From NCBI GenBank assembly GCA_003279005.1, contig QCBY01000012.1, positions 1 to 35,837 of the forward strand: a stretch of DNA of 35,837 bases. The letters are read 5' to 3'. The position numbers and the translations under genes were made by a program. The notes under the pieces are model-generated. The model did no database searches. It had not been told where the DNA came from and saw only the letters and a program-made list of their open reading frames with translations. The DNA comes from Prochlorococcus sp. AG-347-J22. GTDB lineage: Bacteria > Cyanobacteriota > Cyanobacteriia > PCC-6307 > Cyanobiaceae. Shown one piece after another: positions 1 to 8,760 of the stretch (positions are counted from its first letter, which is position 1; the number at the start of each line of letters is the position of its first letter).

Positions 1-646
1 CTGTTATCTTTTGACGAATTTCCTCTTCATTCGTAATGCCATCAACCTCAGCTGTGTGCTGAGTTGAAATTAAGATGGTGTTTATTGAAACTGGAACTCC
101 TTGCTTATAGTCAATACTTACTTGGGTCTTGCCATCAGGTAAGAGATAATCAAGCACGTTTTCATGCCTTACTTTGGCAAGTCGTCTTGCTAATCTGTGT
201 GCCAGGCTGATTGGTAATGGCATTAATTCGGGTGTTTCATCGCATGCATAGCCAAACATTATTCCTTGGTCACCAGCCCCAGTATTATTTTCTAGATCAT
301 CATTTTCATCATCTGCTTCATTTACTCCTTGGGAAATATCAGGTGATTGCTCGTCAAGAGCTACTAAAACGGCACAGCTATTTGAATCAAAACCCCCAGC
401 TTTTGATCCCTCATATCCAATTTCTTTAATTACATTCCTTACAAGTTTAATGTAATCAACTTTTGCTCTAGAGGTTATTTCACCTGTAAGTAAACAAAGA
501 CCAGTATTTACAACTGTTTCACAGGCTACTCTGCTTTCTGGATCTTCGGTCAATAAAGCATCTAGAACCGCATCACTTATTTGATCACATATTTTGTCAG
601 GATGGCCTTCAGTTACAGATTCAGAAGTAAAGATAAAATCACTCAT
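1..646 (-). CDS. metK: S-adenosylmethionine synthetase, N-terminal part
   Basis: This enzyme makes S-adenosylmethionine from methionine and ATP in the cytoplasm, supplying the methyl donor for the cell. The visible 215 residues start [18 protein letters not shown], the typical MetK N-terminus. They continue through the DQISDA segment, the conserved [12 protein letters not shown] motif that contributes to the active site, and the DGKTQV region. The C-terminal half lies beyond the left edge, since the family is usually about 400 residues. The ATG at 644-646 fits the family N-terminus exactly. The nearest gene upstream on the same strand is rpsA, about 125 bases away, so metK may have its own promoter. 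The identification is secure; only the 3' end is missing. Confidence 0.96.
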   Translation of the reverse strand, partial: MSDFIFTSESVTEGHPDKICDQISDAVLDALLTEDPESRVACETVVNTGLCLLTGEITSRAKVDYIKLVRNVIKEIGYEGSKAGGFDSNSCAVLVALDEQSPDISQGVNEADDENDDLENNTGAGDQGIMFGYACDETPELMPLPISLAHRLARRLAKVRHENVLDYLLPDGKTQVSIDYKQGVPVSINTILISTQHTAEVDGITNEEEIRQKIT

Positions 647-770
647 TTATAGTTTTTAAGAATTATTTTTAATCCTAAATTAAATCGTAAAAATTAATCA
701 ATAGTTATTAAGTTGAAATTTCATTAAACATCTAGAATTTGTTGTTAATGTAAGTAAAAATTGAAAAAGT

Positions 771-1862
771 TTATTCACTTGCTGCAATCTCAGTTAATTG
801 CTCTCCATTCTCATCAGTTTCCTCAAGTAACATTTGCTTATATTTAGCAGCCATTTCTTCAGCTTTATCAAATACTTTTTGTGGGTCTGTTAACATATCT
901 CCTGGTTCAGGCTCTAGAGCTTTTGTTGATAATGATATTCTCCCTCTTTCGGAATCTAAATCTATTATCATCACTTTCATTTGATCATTTACATTCAGAA
1001 CATTATGGGGCGTTTCAATATGCTCATGACTGATTTCAGATATATGTAAAAGACCACTTACTCCACCTATATCAATAAAAGCTCCATATGGTTTTATTCC
1101 TTTAACTGAACCTACAACAACTTCACCTACTTCAAGTCTATTCATTTTTTTCTCAACTAAAGCCCTTCGATGACTTAAAACTAATCTGTTTCTCTCTTCA
1201 TCTACTTCCAGAAATTTTAAAGGTAAATATTCGCCCTCTAAATCTTCTTTAATTTTTCGCGCGCTAATATGAGATCCAGGGATAAAGCCTCTCAATCCCT
1301 CTACTCTGACCAAAGCACCACCTCTATTAGTTGCAAAAACCTCAGAATATATAGTTGCGTCCTCTTTTTGTAATTGTCTTACCCTCTCCCAAGCCCTTTG
1401 ATATTCAATCCTTCTTATTGATAATGCTAATTGACCATCTTCATTTTCTTCACTCATTATAAAGAATTCTCTACTCTCAGATGGCTGTAAAACATCACTT
1501 AGTCCTTCAACTCTATTTATTGATACTTCTTGCATAGGCATAAAAGCAGCAGTTTTAGCACCAATATCTATCATTGCTCCTTTAGGCTCTAAAGCAAAAA
1601 CTGTACCTTTTACGAGATCTCCGGGTTTAAAATTGTAATCATATTTTCCTAATAATGATGCAAAGTCTTCTTGAGTGAATCCTGCACTATCCAAATCACT
1701 ATTGCTTCGACTGGAAGAAGAATCTGCGGAGGGAATATCCTTGGGGTCAAATGATAAATCTTCATCTTTTCGAGTTTCTGAAGTATTTTTTTCTACAGTT
1801 GAATTTTCAATTTCTGTATTGTCTGAAATTTCTTTTACGGTTTGGGACGAATTTTCGATCAT
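771..1862 (-). CDS. rpsA: 30S ribosomal protein S1
   Basis: S1 helps the 30S subunit bind and unfold mRNA. The 363-residue protein has an acidic, Ser/Glu/Asp-rich N-terminal extension (about 1-75) followed by three S1 RNA-binding domains at about 79-151, 166-233 and 243-313. The third is the most canonical, with GSVKGIKPYGAFIDIGG and GLLHISEIS. Three S1 repeats and roughly this length are typical of cyanobacterial and plastid S1, against six repeats in E. coli S1. The C-terminal tail is acidic. It sits between nrdR upstream and metK downstream on the same strand, with gaps of more than 100 bases. Cyanobacteria may carry further S1 paralogues, and this is the longer three-domain form. Confidence 0.95.
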   Translation of the reverse strand: MIENSSQTVKEISDNTEIENSTVEKNTSETRKDEDLSFDPKDIPSADSSSSRSNSDLDSAGFTQEDFASLLGKYDYNFKPGDLVKGTVFALEPKGAMIDIGAKTAAFMPMQEVSINRVEGLSDVLQPSESREFFIMSEENEDGQLALSIRRIEYQRAWERVRQLQKEDATIYSEVFATNRGGALVRVEGLRGFIPGSHISARKIKEDLEGEYLPLKFLEVDEERNRLVLSHRRALVEKKMNRLEVGEVVVGSVKGIKPYGAFIDIGGVSGLLHISEISHEHIETPHNVLNVNDQMKVMIIDLDSERGRISLSTKALEPEPGDMLTDPQKVFDKAEEMAAKYKQMLLEETDENGEQLTEIAASE

Positions 1863-1969
1863 TTGTTAAAACGCAGACTACCTAAGATAGTTAGAAAGGA
1901 ATGCTTTTAGCCTGCAAACTAAATAGCAATATATTGGTATTTAATATTCTACACTTTAATATGCTGAAT

Positions 1970-2449
1970 TTATAAAATTGAAGCCAATTCATTTTTTGAA
2001 CTGCCTTTAAGAGATTCGAGAGTTGATACAAAGTCTTTTACCCCATTAAATTTCCTATAAACCGATGCGTATCTTATGTAAGCAACTTCGTTTTCTTTCA
2101 TTAATCCCTTAAGAATTAATTCTCCAATTTGAGAAGATTTAATATCTTTATTTGAGTCCTGAATTATTTGTGATTCAATTGCATCAACAAAATTAATAAT
2201 TGCTTCTCTAGAAAATGTTGTTTTTTCGCAAGCTCTAGAAATACCTTTTACTAATTTATCCTTATTAAATAATTCTCTACTTCCATCCTTTTTAAGGACA
2301 GAAATAGGCATTGTCTCGACTCTTTCATAAGTTGTAAATCTAAAGTTACAATTTAAACACTCTCTTCTTCTCCTTACACTTTTCCCGGTATCAGCAGATC
2401 TTGATTCTAAAACCCTGCTATCTGTGTTATGACATGTGGGACACTGCAT
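1970..2449 (-). CDS. nrdR: Transcriptional repressor NrdR
   Basis: NrdR is a zinc-ribbon/ATP-cone repressor that senses (d)ATP and controls ribonucleotide reductase genes by binding NrdR boxes. In these 159 residues Cys3, Cys6, Cys31 and Cys34 form the N-terminal zinc ribbon. The ATP-cone follows at about 49-139 and includes the conserved VLKKDGSRE and SVYRKF segments. The length matches the family (about 150-160). It lies between the psbB-psbT unit, which ends in a strong hairpin, and rpsA, so it is probably transcribed separately from the photosystem genes. No ribonucleotide reductase gene is in the window. The identification is secure from motifs and length. Confidence 0.96.
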   Translation of the reverse strand: MQCPTCHNTDSRVLESRSADTGKSVRRRRECLNCNFRFTTYERVETMPISVLKKDGSRELFNKDKLVKGISRACEKTTFSREAIINFVDAIESQIIQDSNKDIKSSQIGELILKGLMKENEVAYIRYASVYRKFNGVKDFVSTLESLKGSSKNELASIL

Positions 2450-2513
2450 GTAGTGAATAAAAGCAACCTTTACCCTAATACTAGATTAATATCATGATTA
2501 TGAAAAGTAGTAC

Positions 2514-2548
2514 AAAAAAACCCCCCATATTAGAAGGGAGGTTTTTTT
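2514..2548 (-). terminator. Rho-independent terminator after psbT
   Basis: A run of seven A and six C at 2514-2526 faces GGGAGG plus seven T at 2536-2548. They form a 13-position stem with one C/A mismatch and a 9-base loop, with A and T runs at the two ends. It lies directly behind the psbT stop codon, so it most likely ends the psbB-psbT transcript. The symmetry would let it work in both directions. Confidence 0.8.
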
Positions 2549-2551
2549 ACT

Positions 2552-2650
2552 TTATTTTCTATCGAATTTAGGTGGATCTCTAAAAGCGACTGCAAAAAAT
2601 AGAGTAACAACTGCGAGAGTTAAAATAAGGACGTAAGCAAAAGCTTCCAT
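2552..2650 (-). CDS. psbT: Photosystem II protein T
   Basis: PsbT is a single-span thylakoid protein at the PSII dimer interface that helps stabilise and repair the reaction centre. The 32 residues begin [19 protein letters not shown] and end in a basic, polar tail with RDPPKF, which is the standard PsbT layout of one N-terminal helix and a short charged end. Its length matches the family. It follows psbB by 24 bases on the same strand, the classic psbB-psbT pairing of cyanobacteria and plastids, and is followed at once by a terminator hairpin. It is very short, but the sequence is diagnostic. Confidence 0.95.
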   Translation of the reverse strand: MEAFAYVLILTLAVVTLFFAVAFRDPPKFDRK

Positions 2651-2674
2651 GAGAAAATAATAATAAAGTTTAGT

Positions 2675-4198
2675 TTAAACCCTTCCTGGGATTCTTCTAG
2701 TGGTTTCGTCACCAAGTTTCTTAAAGAGACCAAACTCAACTTGATCTCCAATTTCGGCATCAATACCAGCAAAAGAATCTCTATAAAGAGTTCGAGAAGC
2801 ATGCCACCAATGACCAAATAGGAATAATAACCCGAAACACAAATGTGCGTAAGTAAACCAAGCTCTTGGAGAACTTCGGAACACACCATCGGATTTGTAA
2901 GTTTCTCTATCAAACTTAAAAGCTTCTCCAAGCTGTGCTTTCCTAGCTAATCTTTTGACGACAGCAGGATCTGTAAATGTTTGACCATTAAGATCACCGC
3001 CATAAATAGTAGCTGTTATGCCAGTTTGTTCAAATGAGTACTTCGCTTCAGCTCTTCTAAATGGGATGTCAGCTCTAACATTCCCTTCTTTATCTTCAAG
3101 GATGACAGGGAAGTTTTCAAAGAAATTAGGAATTCTTCTAACTTCCAAGTCATTTCCTTCTTTATCTTGGAAAGCAATATGACCTTGCCAACCAGTTGGC
3201 AAACCATCTCCATTCACGAGAGCTCCTACTCTAAACAATCCTCCTTTAGCGGGACTATTTCCTACATAATCATAGAATGCCAGCTTCTCTGGAATCGAAG
3301 CATAAGCCTCTTCTCTGGTAGCTCCATTATCAATAGCTGATTGAACTCTCCTATTAATTTCTGTTTTGAAATAACCTGAGTCCCATTGATATCTAGTAGG
3401 GCCAAATAATTCAACAGGAGTGGTAGCAGAGCCATACCACATTGTTCCAGCAACTACAAATGATACAAAAAGAACTGCAGCTAAAGCACTAGCTAATACC
3501 CCTTCTAAACTTCCTAGTTTTAATGCTCTGTAAAGCCTTTCTCCAGGTCTATTTGTAATATGAAATATTCCACCAATAATGCCTAGAAGCCCGGCTGCAA
3601 TATGATTCGCAACTATTCCTCCAGGATTAAATGGATTAAATCCATCTGCTCCCCAGGATGGCGCAACAGGCTCGACATGACCTGTTAGTCCATAGGGGTC
3701 TGAAACCCAAATGCCTACATTTGCACAATGAAAAGCACCAAAACCAAAACAGGTAATTCCTGCTAGAAGTAAGTGTATGCCAAATATTCTTGGTAGATCA
3801 AGAGCAGGTTCTCCTGTCCTTTCATCTTCCCATAAGTCTAAATCCCAATATGTCCAATGCCAGATTGAAGCAAGCATTAAAAGTCCGCTAAATACAATGT
3901 GTGCTGCTGCAACACCCTCAAAACTCCAGAATCCCGGATCAACTCCAGTAGCACCAGTAATATCCCATCCGTTCCAACTACTAGTGATTCCTAATCTTGC
4001 CATGAATGGCATGACATACATTCCCTGTCTCCACATTGGATTGAGAATAGCGTCTGAAGGATCAAAAATGGCTAATTCATATAAAGCCATAGAGCCGGCC
4101 CAGCCAGCTAATAATGCAGTATGCATGAGATGCACAGCAAGTAGTCGACCAGGGTCGTTTATAACTACTGTGTGAACACGATACCAAGGCAATCCCAT
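2675..4198 (-). CDS. psbB: Photosystem II CP47 chlorophyll-binding protein
   Basis: CP47 is the inner antenna of PSII. It binds chlorophyll and passes excitation energy to the reaction centre in the thylakoid membrane. The 507 residues match the usual length. It starts [18 protein letters not shown] and has the six hydrophobic helices with His pairs typical of the CP43/CP47 family, for example [11 protein letters not shown] near residue 23 and [14 protein letters not shown] near the C-terminus. The large lumenal loop lies between the last two helices. It is the first gene of the psbB-psbT unit and is divergent from the ferredoxin gene across a 225-base intergenic region. Nothing unusual is seen. 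Confidence 0.98.
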   Translation of the reverse strand: MGLPWYRVHTVVINDPGRLLAVHLMHTALLAGWAGSMALYELAIFDPSDAILNPMWRQGMYVMPFMARLGITSSWNGWDITGATGVDPGFWSFEGVAAAHIVFSGLLMLASIWHWTYWDLDLWEDERTGEPALDLPRIFGIHLLLAGITCFGFGAFHCANVGIWVSDPYGLTGHVEPVAPSWGADGFNPFNPGGIVANHIAAGLLGIIGGIFHITNRPGERLYRALKLGSLEGVLASALAAVLFVSFVVAGTMWYGSATTPVELFGPTRYQWDSGYFKTEINRRVQSAIDNGATREEAYASIPEKLAFYDYVGNSPAKGGLFRVGALVNGDGLPTGWQGHIAFQDKEGNDLEVRRIPNFFENFPVILEDKEGNVRADIPFRRAEAKYSFEQTGITATIYGGDLNGQTFTDPAVVKRLARKAQLGEAFKFDRETYKSDGVFRSSPRAWFTYAHLCFGLLFLFGHWWHASRTLYRDSFAGIDAEIGDQVEFGLFKKLGDETTRRIPGRV

Positions 4199-4423
4199 CG
4201 GTTAAAAATTCTTGTGACAATGCTGAATAAACAGCTAAACATCATGATAGTAAGGGTTTTTTGAGCTTTGAGAGAGTTTTGTAAATAAATTAATTTTCAT
4301 AGTAAAAATGGCCACATTACTCTCTACCACTTGTGTCTCAGCGAATTTTTAACAAAAATATGTTAATATTTTGGTCACAATTCTCAAAGTAAACCGCCAA
4401 AATAGAAAAAAATAACAAAAAAA
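4199..4423. promoter_or_regulatory. Divergent promoter region psbB / ferredoxin
   Basis: This 225-base AT-rich gap separates the divergent psbB and ferredoxin genes, so it must hold both promoters unless one gene is read from far away. I could not fix a convincing pair of -35 and -10 boxes for either direction, so the call rests on gene orientation alone. No small ORF is visible in it. Confidence 0.5.
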
Positions 4424-4786
4424 ATGACAACTATCAGATTCATCCGAGAAGGAATTGATATCCAATGCAAACCTGGAGAAAATTTAAGAGAGTTGATAAT
4501 TAAAGAGAAATTACAACTTTATGGATTAAAGGGAATATTAGGAAATTGTGGTGGTGTTGGACAATGTAGTACTTGTTTTGTTTCTGTTGAAGGAGGAGCG
4601 AATAACTCGCTTAGCCCTCTTACTGCTGTTGAGGAAGAAAAGCTCAAAAATAGACCTGAAAATTGGAGACTTGCTTGTCAAACCTTAATAAAATCTTCTT
4701 CGGTAATATTGACTAAGCCTCAATCTCCTCCATCTAATTTAAAAGATTTGAAAGAATCTGCGGAAACCAAAAAATTACCTAGATAA
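4424..4786 (+). CDS. 2Fe-2S ferredoxin-like protein
   Basis: This is a soluble electron carrier of the plant-type [2Fe-2S] ferredoxin fold. In 120 residues the cluster ligands are Cys42, Cys48, Cys51 and Cys85, spaced C-x5-C-x2-C-x33-C, within NCGGVGQCSTCFV and RLACQ. Plant photosynthetic PetF has C-x4-C-x2-C, so the extra residue and the Gly-rich loop point to the divergent Fdx branch rather than the main PSI acceptor. The C-terminal 25 residues are a polar, Pro/Ser/Lys-rich tail. It is divergent from psbB and followed by psbM about 100 bases on, hinting at a photosynthetic setting. Its redox partner cannot be told from sequence. Confidence 0.88.
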   Translation: MTTIRFIREGIDIQCKPGENLRELIIKEKLQLYGLKGILGNCGGVGQCSTCFVSVEGGANNSLSPLTAVEEEKLKNRPENWRLACQTLIKSSSVILTKPQSPPSNLKDLKESAETKKLPR

Positions 4787-4889
4787 ATTGTTTAAGACTG
4801 TTAATGAGTGAGACCTCTTTTTGATTTTTCCTCATAATTTCCTTTTAAATGTCTATAGTCTTATTATTACTGAACTAGTATTTTTTTAA

Positions 4890-5042
4890 ATGGAAACAAC
4901 AAACTTTGGTTTTGTAGCAAGTCTTCTTTTCGTCGGAGTTCCTACAATTTTTCTAATTGGGCTTTTTATTTCAACACAAGACGGAGAGAAATCAAGCTTT
5001 TATTCAGAGTCTAGTAAAGGAAAACTTGGTCCAAAACGTTAA
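4890..5042 (+). CDS. psbM: Photosystem II protein M
   Basis: PsbM is a one-helix thylakoid protein at the PSII dimer interface. The 50 residues start METTNFGFVASLLFVGVPT, continue with a hydrophobic helix to about residue 28, then a polar tail (STQDGEKSSF...). The helix matches PsbM, including the conserved N-terminal acidic residue and the VPTIFLIGLF stretch. The tail is longer than in plastid PsbM (about 34 residues), as in marine picocyanobacteria. The stop codon is only 12 bases before the ATG of prmC, so the two may share a transcript. The start is fixed by the family N-terminus. Confidence 0.92.
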   Translation: METTNFGFVASLLFVGVPTIFLIGLFISTQDGEKSSFYSESSKGKLGPKR

Positions 5043-5054
5043 ACACCTTTTTTG

Positions 5055-5924
5055 ATGGTAATAATTTCCGCAAAAAAGCTTTTGATGTGGGAAAAAAAAC
5101 AATTATTAAAAGGAGGAGATAAAAAATCACTTAACCTTTTGATAGATCTATTAGGTGGGTTGTCAAAAAAGGAATTCAATTTTCTTAAGATAAAACCAGA
5201 AAAAAAAGTAGAATTAAAAATAAATTTAGAATTACTTGAATATTTCTGGGAAAAACACTTAAATTCTTCTATCCCTATTCAATACTTGGGTGGAATTTCT
5301 TATTGGAGGGATCTTAAATTAGAGGTTTCAAGCAAAGTTCTCATTCCAAGGCCAGAAACAGAGATTTTGGTTGATATAATCTCAGAAAGATTTAAAAATA
5401 AAAGTAAAAAAATAACTTTTGTTGATCTAGGAACTGGTTCAGGCGCTATTGGCATTGCTTTAGCATTGTTAAATCCAAAATGGGATGGATTAGCAACTGA
5501 TATTGATAAAAATGCTATAGAAATTGCATCGAGAAATTTTACTAAGATCTCTAATCAATCAAATTTGAAATTTTATCTTGGGAATTGGTGGAATCCTCTA
5601 ATAAATTTCAAAGGGGAAATTGATTTAGCTGTGGCAAATCCCCCTTATATTCCACTTAAAACATACGAGGAATTACCAAAAGAGGTAAAGAAATTTGAAC
5701 CTAGAATTGCTCTCATGGGAGGAGAGGACGGCTTAGAACATATAAAAGAAATAGTTAGATATGCGCCCTCTTATTTAAAAGAAAAAGGCTTATTATTGAT
5801 TGAAAATCATTTTGACCAAGGCGACAGAGTTAAAGAATTATTTCTTGAAAATAAATTTACTTCTGTAAAAGTATTAAAAGATTTCTCTGGAATTGGAAGA
5901 TTTACAATAGGTAGATATAAATAA
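5055..5924 (+). CDS. prmC: Release factor glutamine methyltransferase PrmC
   Basis: PrmC (old name HemK) methylates the GGQ glutamine of peptide release factors RF1 and RF2 using S-adenosylmethionine. The 289 residues contain an N-terminal helical domain, then PRPETE at about 98-103. The SAM-binding VDLGTGSGAIG is near 123-133, and the catalytic NPPY motif is at about 195-198. Length fits the family (about 280-300). I chose the ATG at 5055; a TTG directly before it (5052) could add one residue. It follows psbM closely and precedes the Sua5/YrdC gene by about 20 bases, a common bacterial pairing of two translation-fidelity genes. Confidence 0.93.
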   Translation: MVIISAKKLLMWEKKQLLKGGDKKSLNLLIDLLGGLSKKEFNFLKIKPEKKVELKINLELLEYFWEKHLNSSIPIQYLGGISYWRDLKLEVSSKVLIPRPETEILVDIISERFKNKSKKITFVDLGTGSGAIGIALALLNPKWDGLATDIDKNAIEIASRNFTKISNQSNLKFYLGNWWNPLINFKGEIDLAVANPPYIPLKTYEELPKEVKKFEPRIALMGGEDGLEHIKEIVRYAPSYLKEKGLLLIENHFDQGDRVKELFLENKFTSVKVLKDFSGIGRFTIGRYK

Positions 5925-5943
5925 ATTATTAATTCTAATTTAA

Positions 5944-6525
5944 ATGAATGTCATAGATCAAAAGTTAGCATTAAAAAAACTAGACAATGGGTTACCTATA
6001 ATTTTTCAAACCGATACTTTACCTGCTATTGGATGCTTACCAAAGTTTTCAGAGATAATTTACAAAACAAAAAAAAGAGATAAAAATAAACCTTTGATTT
6101 TAATGGGGGCTGAAATTTTTCAATTTTATGACTTTGTGCATGAAGCCGCCTTGGAAGATTTCAAATATATGGCTTCTAAATACTGGCCAGGACCTTTAAC
6201 AATAATTATTCCTACCTCTGAAAAAGGCAAATCATTTTTGTCCAGTAGTGACTTTACTCTTGGTTTAAGAATACCAAATTCAACTATGGCTAAATTTCTT
6301 ATAAAGGAAAGTGGTCCATTATTAACTTCAAGTGCAAATCTCTCAGGAATGCCAACAGCGGTTAGTGCAAAAGACATTTCTGTTGAATTGCCTAATGTAG
6401 ACATTTTAGGGCCTTTGCCTTGGGAAAAATGTAGTGGGGAAGCAAGTACTATAATTTCTTGGGAAAATTATAGAAAATGGAAAATAATTAGAAAAGGACA
6501 AGTGTTAATTCCTGGAATAAAATAA
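5944..6525 (+). CDS. Sua5/YciO/YrdC family threonylcarbamoyl-AMP synthase
   Basis: Proteins of this family make threonylcarbamoyl-AMP from threonine, bicarbonate and ATP, the first step to the t6A base at position 37 of ANN-decoding tRNAs. The 193 residues have the YrdC fold: FQTDTLPAIGC near 20-30 (substrate pocket), the KKRDKNKPLILM stretch near 43-54 (conserved K/R residues), YWPGPLTIII and a GLRIPNS segment near 103-109. The C-terminal Sua5 domain is absent, so it is the short TsaC/YrdC form. It sits just after prmC and overlaps the next small gene by one base (TAATG), which suggests translational coupling. A tRNA-Thr gene lies downstream. Confidence 0.9.
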   Translation: MNVIDQKLALKKLDNGLPIIFQTDTLPAIGCLPKFSEIIYKTKKRDKNKPLILMGAEIFQFYDFVHEAALEDFKYMASKYWPGPLTIIIPTSEKGKSFLSSSDFTLGLRIPNSTMAKFLIKESGPLLTSSANLSGMPTAVSAKDISVELPNVDILGPLPWEKCSGEASTIISWENYRKWKIIRKGQVLIPGIK

Positions 6526-6692
6526 TGCTTTTTCTTATTTTTTTTATCACATTAATACAAATCTTCTCTTACTGGATATTTGAACCCTTAACAAGATTTT
6601 TAACTCATATTGTTGAATTAAGGTTTTTACCAATCTTTATGTTATTGATTTTTATTTTTCTGTTTTCTACAAAAGATAGAAATCAAATATAG
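6525..6692 (+). CDS. Small two-helix membrane protein, 55 aa
   Basis: This short ORF of 55 residues starts MLFLIFFITLIQIFSYW and has two hydrophobic stretches (about 1-18 and 34-47) separated by a polar, charged linker (EPLTRFLTHIVELR). It ends in a basic tail. The ATG shares one base with the stop codon of the preceding Sua5/YrdC gene (TAATG), a strong sign that it is translated by reinitiation within that operon. No function can be assigned. The two-helix layout and the coupling argue that it is real rather than chance, although AT-rich DNA readily produces hydrophobic frames. Confidence 0.6.
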   Translation: MLFLIFFITLIQIFSYWIFEPLTRFLTHIVELRFLPIFMLLIFIFLFSTKDRNQI

Positions 6693-6702
6693 GATTTTAC
6701 AA

Positions 6703-6774
6703 TGCCGGCTAACAGATTTGAACTGATGACCTTCGCTTTACAAAAGCGCTGCTCTACCGCTGAGCTAAGCCGGC
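6703..6774 (-). tRNA. tRNA-Thr (anticodon UGU)
   Basis: The minus strand folds as a complete 72-base cloverleaf. The acceptor arm GCCGGCT pairs with AGCCGGC before the discriminator A. The D-arm stem is GCTC/GAGC, and the anticodon loop TTTGTAA carries TGT. The T-arm contains GTTCAAATC. The CCA end is not encoded. One anticodon-stem pair (G/A at the top) is mismatched. It lies between the plus-strand Sua5/YrdC unit and minE. Confidence 0.95.
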
Positions 6775-6842
6775 ATAAATTTTATTTTACATACAGCTAG
6801 GTATTAAATGAAAATTTATTAATCTAGATTTGAAAATATTTT

Positions 6843-7160
6843 TTATTTCTTTTTAGTGTTGCCAATATTTTTTTTAAATTCTATTTCTCCAGTGAGAGTT
6901 CTTTTTATAGGAAGATTGGCAACTAATGCGGTCATTCTATCTTCTGTTTCAAGACTGACAGCTACTTCCTCAAAATCAATCTCAACATATTTAGCAACAA
7001 CATCAAGTATTTCTTTTCTCATCTTATCTAAAAGATCAGTTGTCAATGTACTCATGTCAACTCTGTCATGAGCTAAAACTAGTTGTAATCTTTCCCTAGC
7101 AGTATTGGCACTAGATGTTTCTCTGCCTAGTAATTTGTTTATAAGGTCTCTAAGAGTCAT
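6843..7160 (-). CDS. minE: Cell division topological specificity factor MinE
   Basis: MinE stimulates the MinD ATPase at the membrane and keeps the MinC-MinD inhibitor away from mid-cell, so that the FtsZ ring forms there. The 105 residues have the N-terminal membrane/MinD-binding part with [13 protein letters not shown] near 21-33, the most conserved MinE motif. A C-terminal dimerisation domain follows, with [13 protein letters not shown]. Length is slightly above the E. coli protein (88) and normal for cyanobacteria. It is the last gene of the minC-minD-minE group, only 6 bases after minD. Confidence 0.96.
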   Translation of the reverse strand: MTLRDLINKLLGRETSSANTARERLQLVLAHDRVDMSTLTTDLLDKMRKEILDVVAKYVEIDFEEVAVSLETEDRMTALVANLPIKRTLTGEIEFKKNIGNTKKK

Positions 7161-7166
7161 AATTTT

Positions 7167-7982
7167 TTAAAAAATCTTTGTTTGCATTAATCTCATGAAT
7201 TTATCTTTTATACTTTTACCTTCATTTTTTGGATCGATAATTGGAACATCTTTTCCGCTTAGCCTTTGAGATACATTTAAATAGCATTTTTTAGCTGGGG
7301 ATTTATTAGCAGAAAGTGTAAGGGGCTCCCCTCTATTTGTACTTATTATTACTTGTTCATCCTCTAAAACAATACCTAGCAGAGGCAATGAAAGTATACT
7401 CTTAACATCTTCTATTGAGAGCATTTCTTGATTAGCCATCATATTTGGACGGACTCTATTAATTACTAACTGTATTGGCTTTATATCAGAAGTATTTAAA
7501 ATTCCTATAACTCTATCTGCATCACGAACTGCAGATAATTCGGGATTTGTTACTACTATCGCTTCTTTACAGGCTGAGAGAGCATTTTTAAAACCATCTT
7601 CAACCCCTGCAGGACAATCTACTAAAACATAATCAAATTTTTCACTAAGTAATTTACTAATTTGTTTCATATCTTCTGGTTTCATCCAATCAAGCATCCT
7701 AGGATCACCCGCTGGTAAGAGAGCTAAATTGGGTTCTTTTTTATGTCTTACTAAGGCTTGTTCAAGACGACAATTTTTGTCAAGAACATCTTGAGCAGTA
7801 TAAATAATGCGATTTTCTAAACCCAAAAGAAGGTCTAAATTTCTCAATCCAAAATCTGCATCCAGAACTGCTGTTGTAGCACCGCTATTTGCAAGAGCAA
7901 TGCCAAGGTTAGCTGTTAAAGTGGTTTTACCAACCCCACCCTTACCTGAACAAATTAATATAGTGCGAGTATTTTCGGACAA
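7167..7982 (-). CDS. minD: Septum site-determining ATPase MinD
   Basis: MinD is a membrane-cycling ParA/MinD-family ATPase that recruits MinC and is released by MinE. The 271 residues begin with the deviant Walker A GKGGVGKT at 13-20. They continue with DADFGLRNLDLLLG near 41-54 (switch region) and VDCPAGVEDGF near 120-130 (switch II / Walker B). The protein ends in a basic, amphipathic helix (DKFMRLMQTKIF) that serves as the membrane targeting sequence. It lies 6 bases before minE and about 110 bases after minC. All key motifs are present. Confidence 0.98.
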   Translation of the reverse strand: MSENTRTILICSGKGGVGKTTLTANLGIALANSGATTAVLDADFGLRNLDLLLGLENRIIYTAQDVLDKNCRLEQALVRHKKEPNLALLPAGDPRMLDWMKPEDMKQISKLLSEKFDYVLVDCPAGVEDGFKNALSACKEAIVVTNPELSAVRDADRVIGILNTSDIKPIQLVINRVRPNMMANQEMLSIEDVKSILSLPLLGIVLEDEQVIISTNRGEPLTLSANKSPAKKCYLNVSQRLSGKDVPIIDPKNEGKSIKDKFMRLMQTKIF

Positions 7983-8094
7983 AACTAGTAAATAATTTCA
8001 TAAATAATAAGCTAGATTTACTAGGTTGAATTTTAGAAAAGTTAAGTAATTCTTAAATTTATTTTTTTTAATTAGTTTATTTCAAAATATTTTT

Positions 8095-8760
8095 TTATTT
8101 CGGATTGGTGTTTAGCTCATAAGGTTTTATGATTATTTTATTTTCTTCCAAAATCGCAATTTCGGGATATTGATGCTTAGGCTCCTCTTTTGGACCTATG
8201 GCTATAATTTCGCAAATCCTTAATTGAATAGGGTTTAGCCAAAGTGAAGCAATCGAAGCATATCTATTCCCATTTTCTCCAGCATATGCAGTACCTAATA
8301 ATTTCCCCCACACATAGACGTTATTATTTGCGGAAACTATTGCTCCTGGATTCACATCTCCAATAATAAAAAGATCACCATTTGAAGATATTCTATCCCC
8401 TGATCTAAGTGTTCCTTTGTGAAGAATATTTAATTTTTGAGATAATGGATCTAGAAATGATTCTTTATAGTTGTCTTTATTACTTAGTAGAGTTGATTCA
8501 ATCCGCAAAGACTTACCACTTAAGACTGTCTCTCTGCTAGTGGAATAGATATTAGTAAAATTGATATTTAATTTTTTAAGGTTGAGTTTCAGTTTTGCTA
8601 ATTCGCAAGAAGTTATTATTTCATTTGTAGTAAAAAGTTGTGCTTCAGCTGGCTTTTTGTGTGCAATTGATTCTAAAAAAACTTTTTGATAAAGTTCAAA
8701 CTTATTAAAGGTTATTGATTTAATGAATTCTTTCTTTGAGTTTCTTAAAATTAATCTCAT
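8095..8760 (-). CDS. minC: Septum site-determining protein MinC
   Basis: MinC blocks FtsZ assembly away from mid-cell when bound to MinD. The 221-residue protein has a poorly conserved N-terminal domain (1-105) and a clear C-terminal beta-helix domain (about 115-205). The latter contains GTLRSGDRISSNGDLFIIG, DVNPGAIVSA and VWGKLLGTAYAGENGN, the diagnostic MinC_C motifs. The ATG overlaps the stop codon of the upstream HD-domain gene by one base (TAATG), so the two are probably translationally coupled. minD and minE follow on the same strand. Confidence 0.93.
   Translation of the reverse strand: MRLILRNSKKEFIKSITFNKFELYQKVFLESIAHKKPAEAQLFTTNEIITSCELAKLKLNLKKLNINFTNIYSTSRETVLSGKSLRIESTLLSNKDNYKESFLDPLSQKLNILHKGTLRSGDRISSNGDLFIIGDVNPGAIVSANNNVYVWGKLLGTAYAGENGNRYASIASLWLNPIQLRICEIIAIGPKEEPKHQYPEIAILEENKIIIKPYELNTNPK

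Noticed and set aside
211..429. A 72-codon plus-strand frame
   Set aside because: It lies antisense within metK, whose own frame is clear.
3777..4175. A 132-codon plus-strand frame
   Set aside because: It is antisense to psbB, a certain gene, and has no recognisable content.
6525..6692. Reading the 55-aa frame as part of the Sua5 gene
   Set aside because: It is in a different frame after a true stop, so it is a separate coupled gene.
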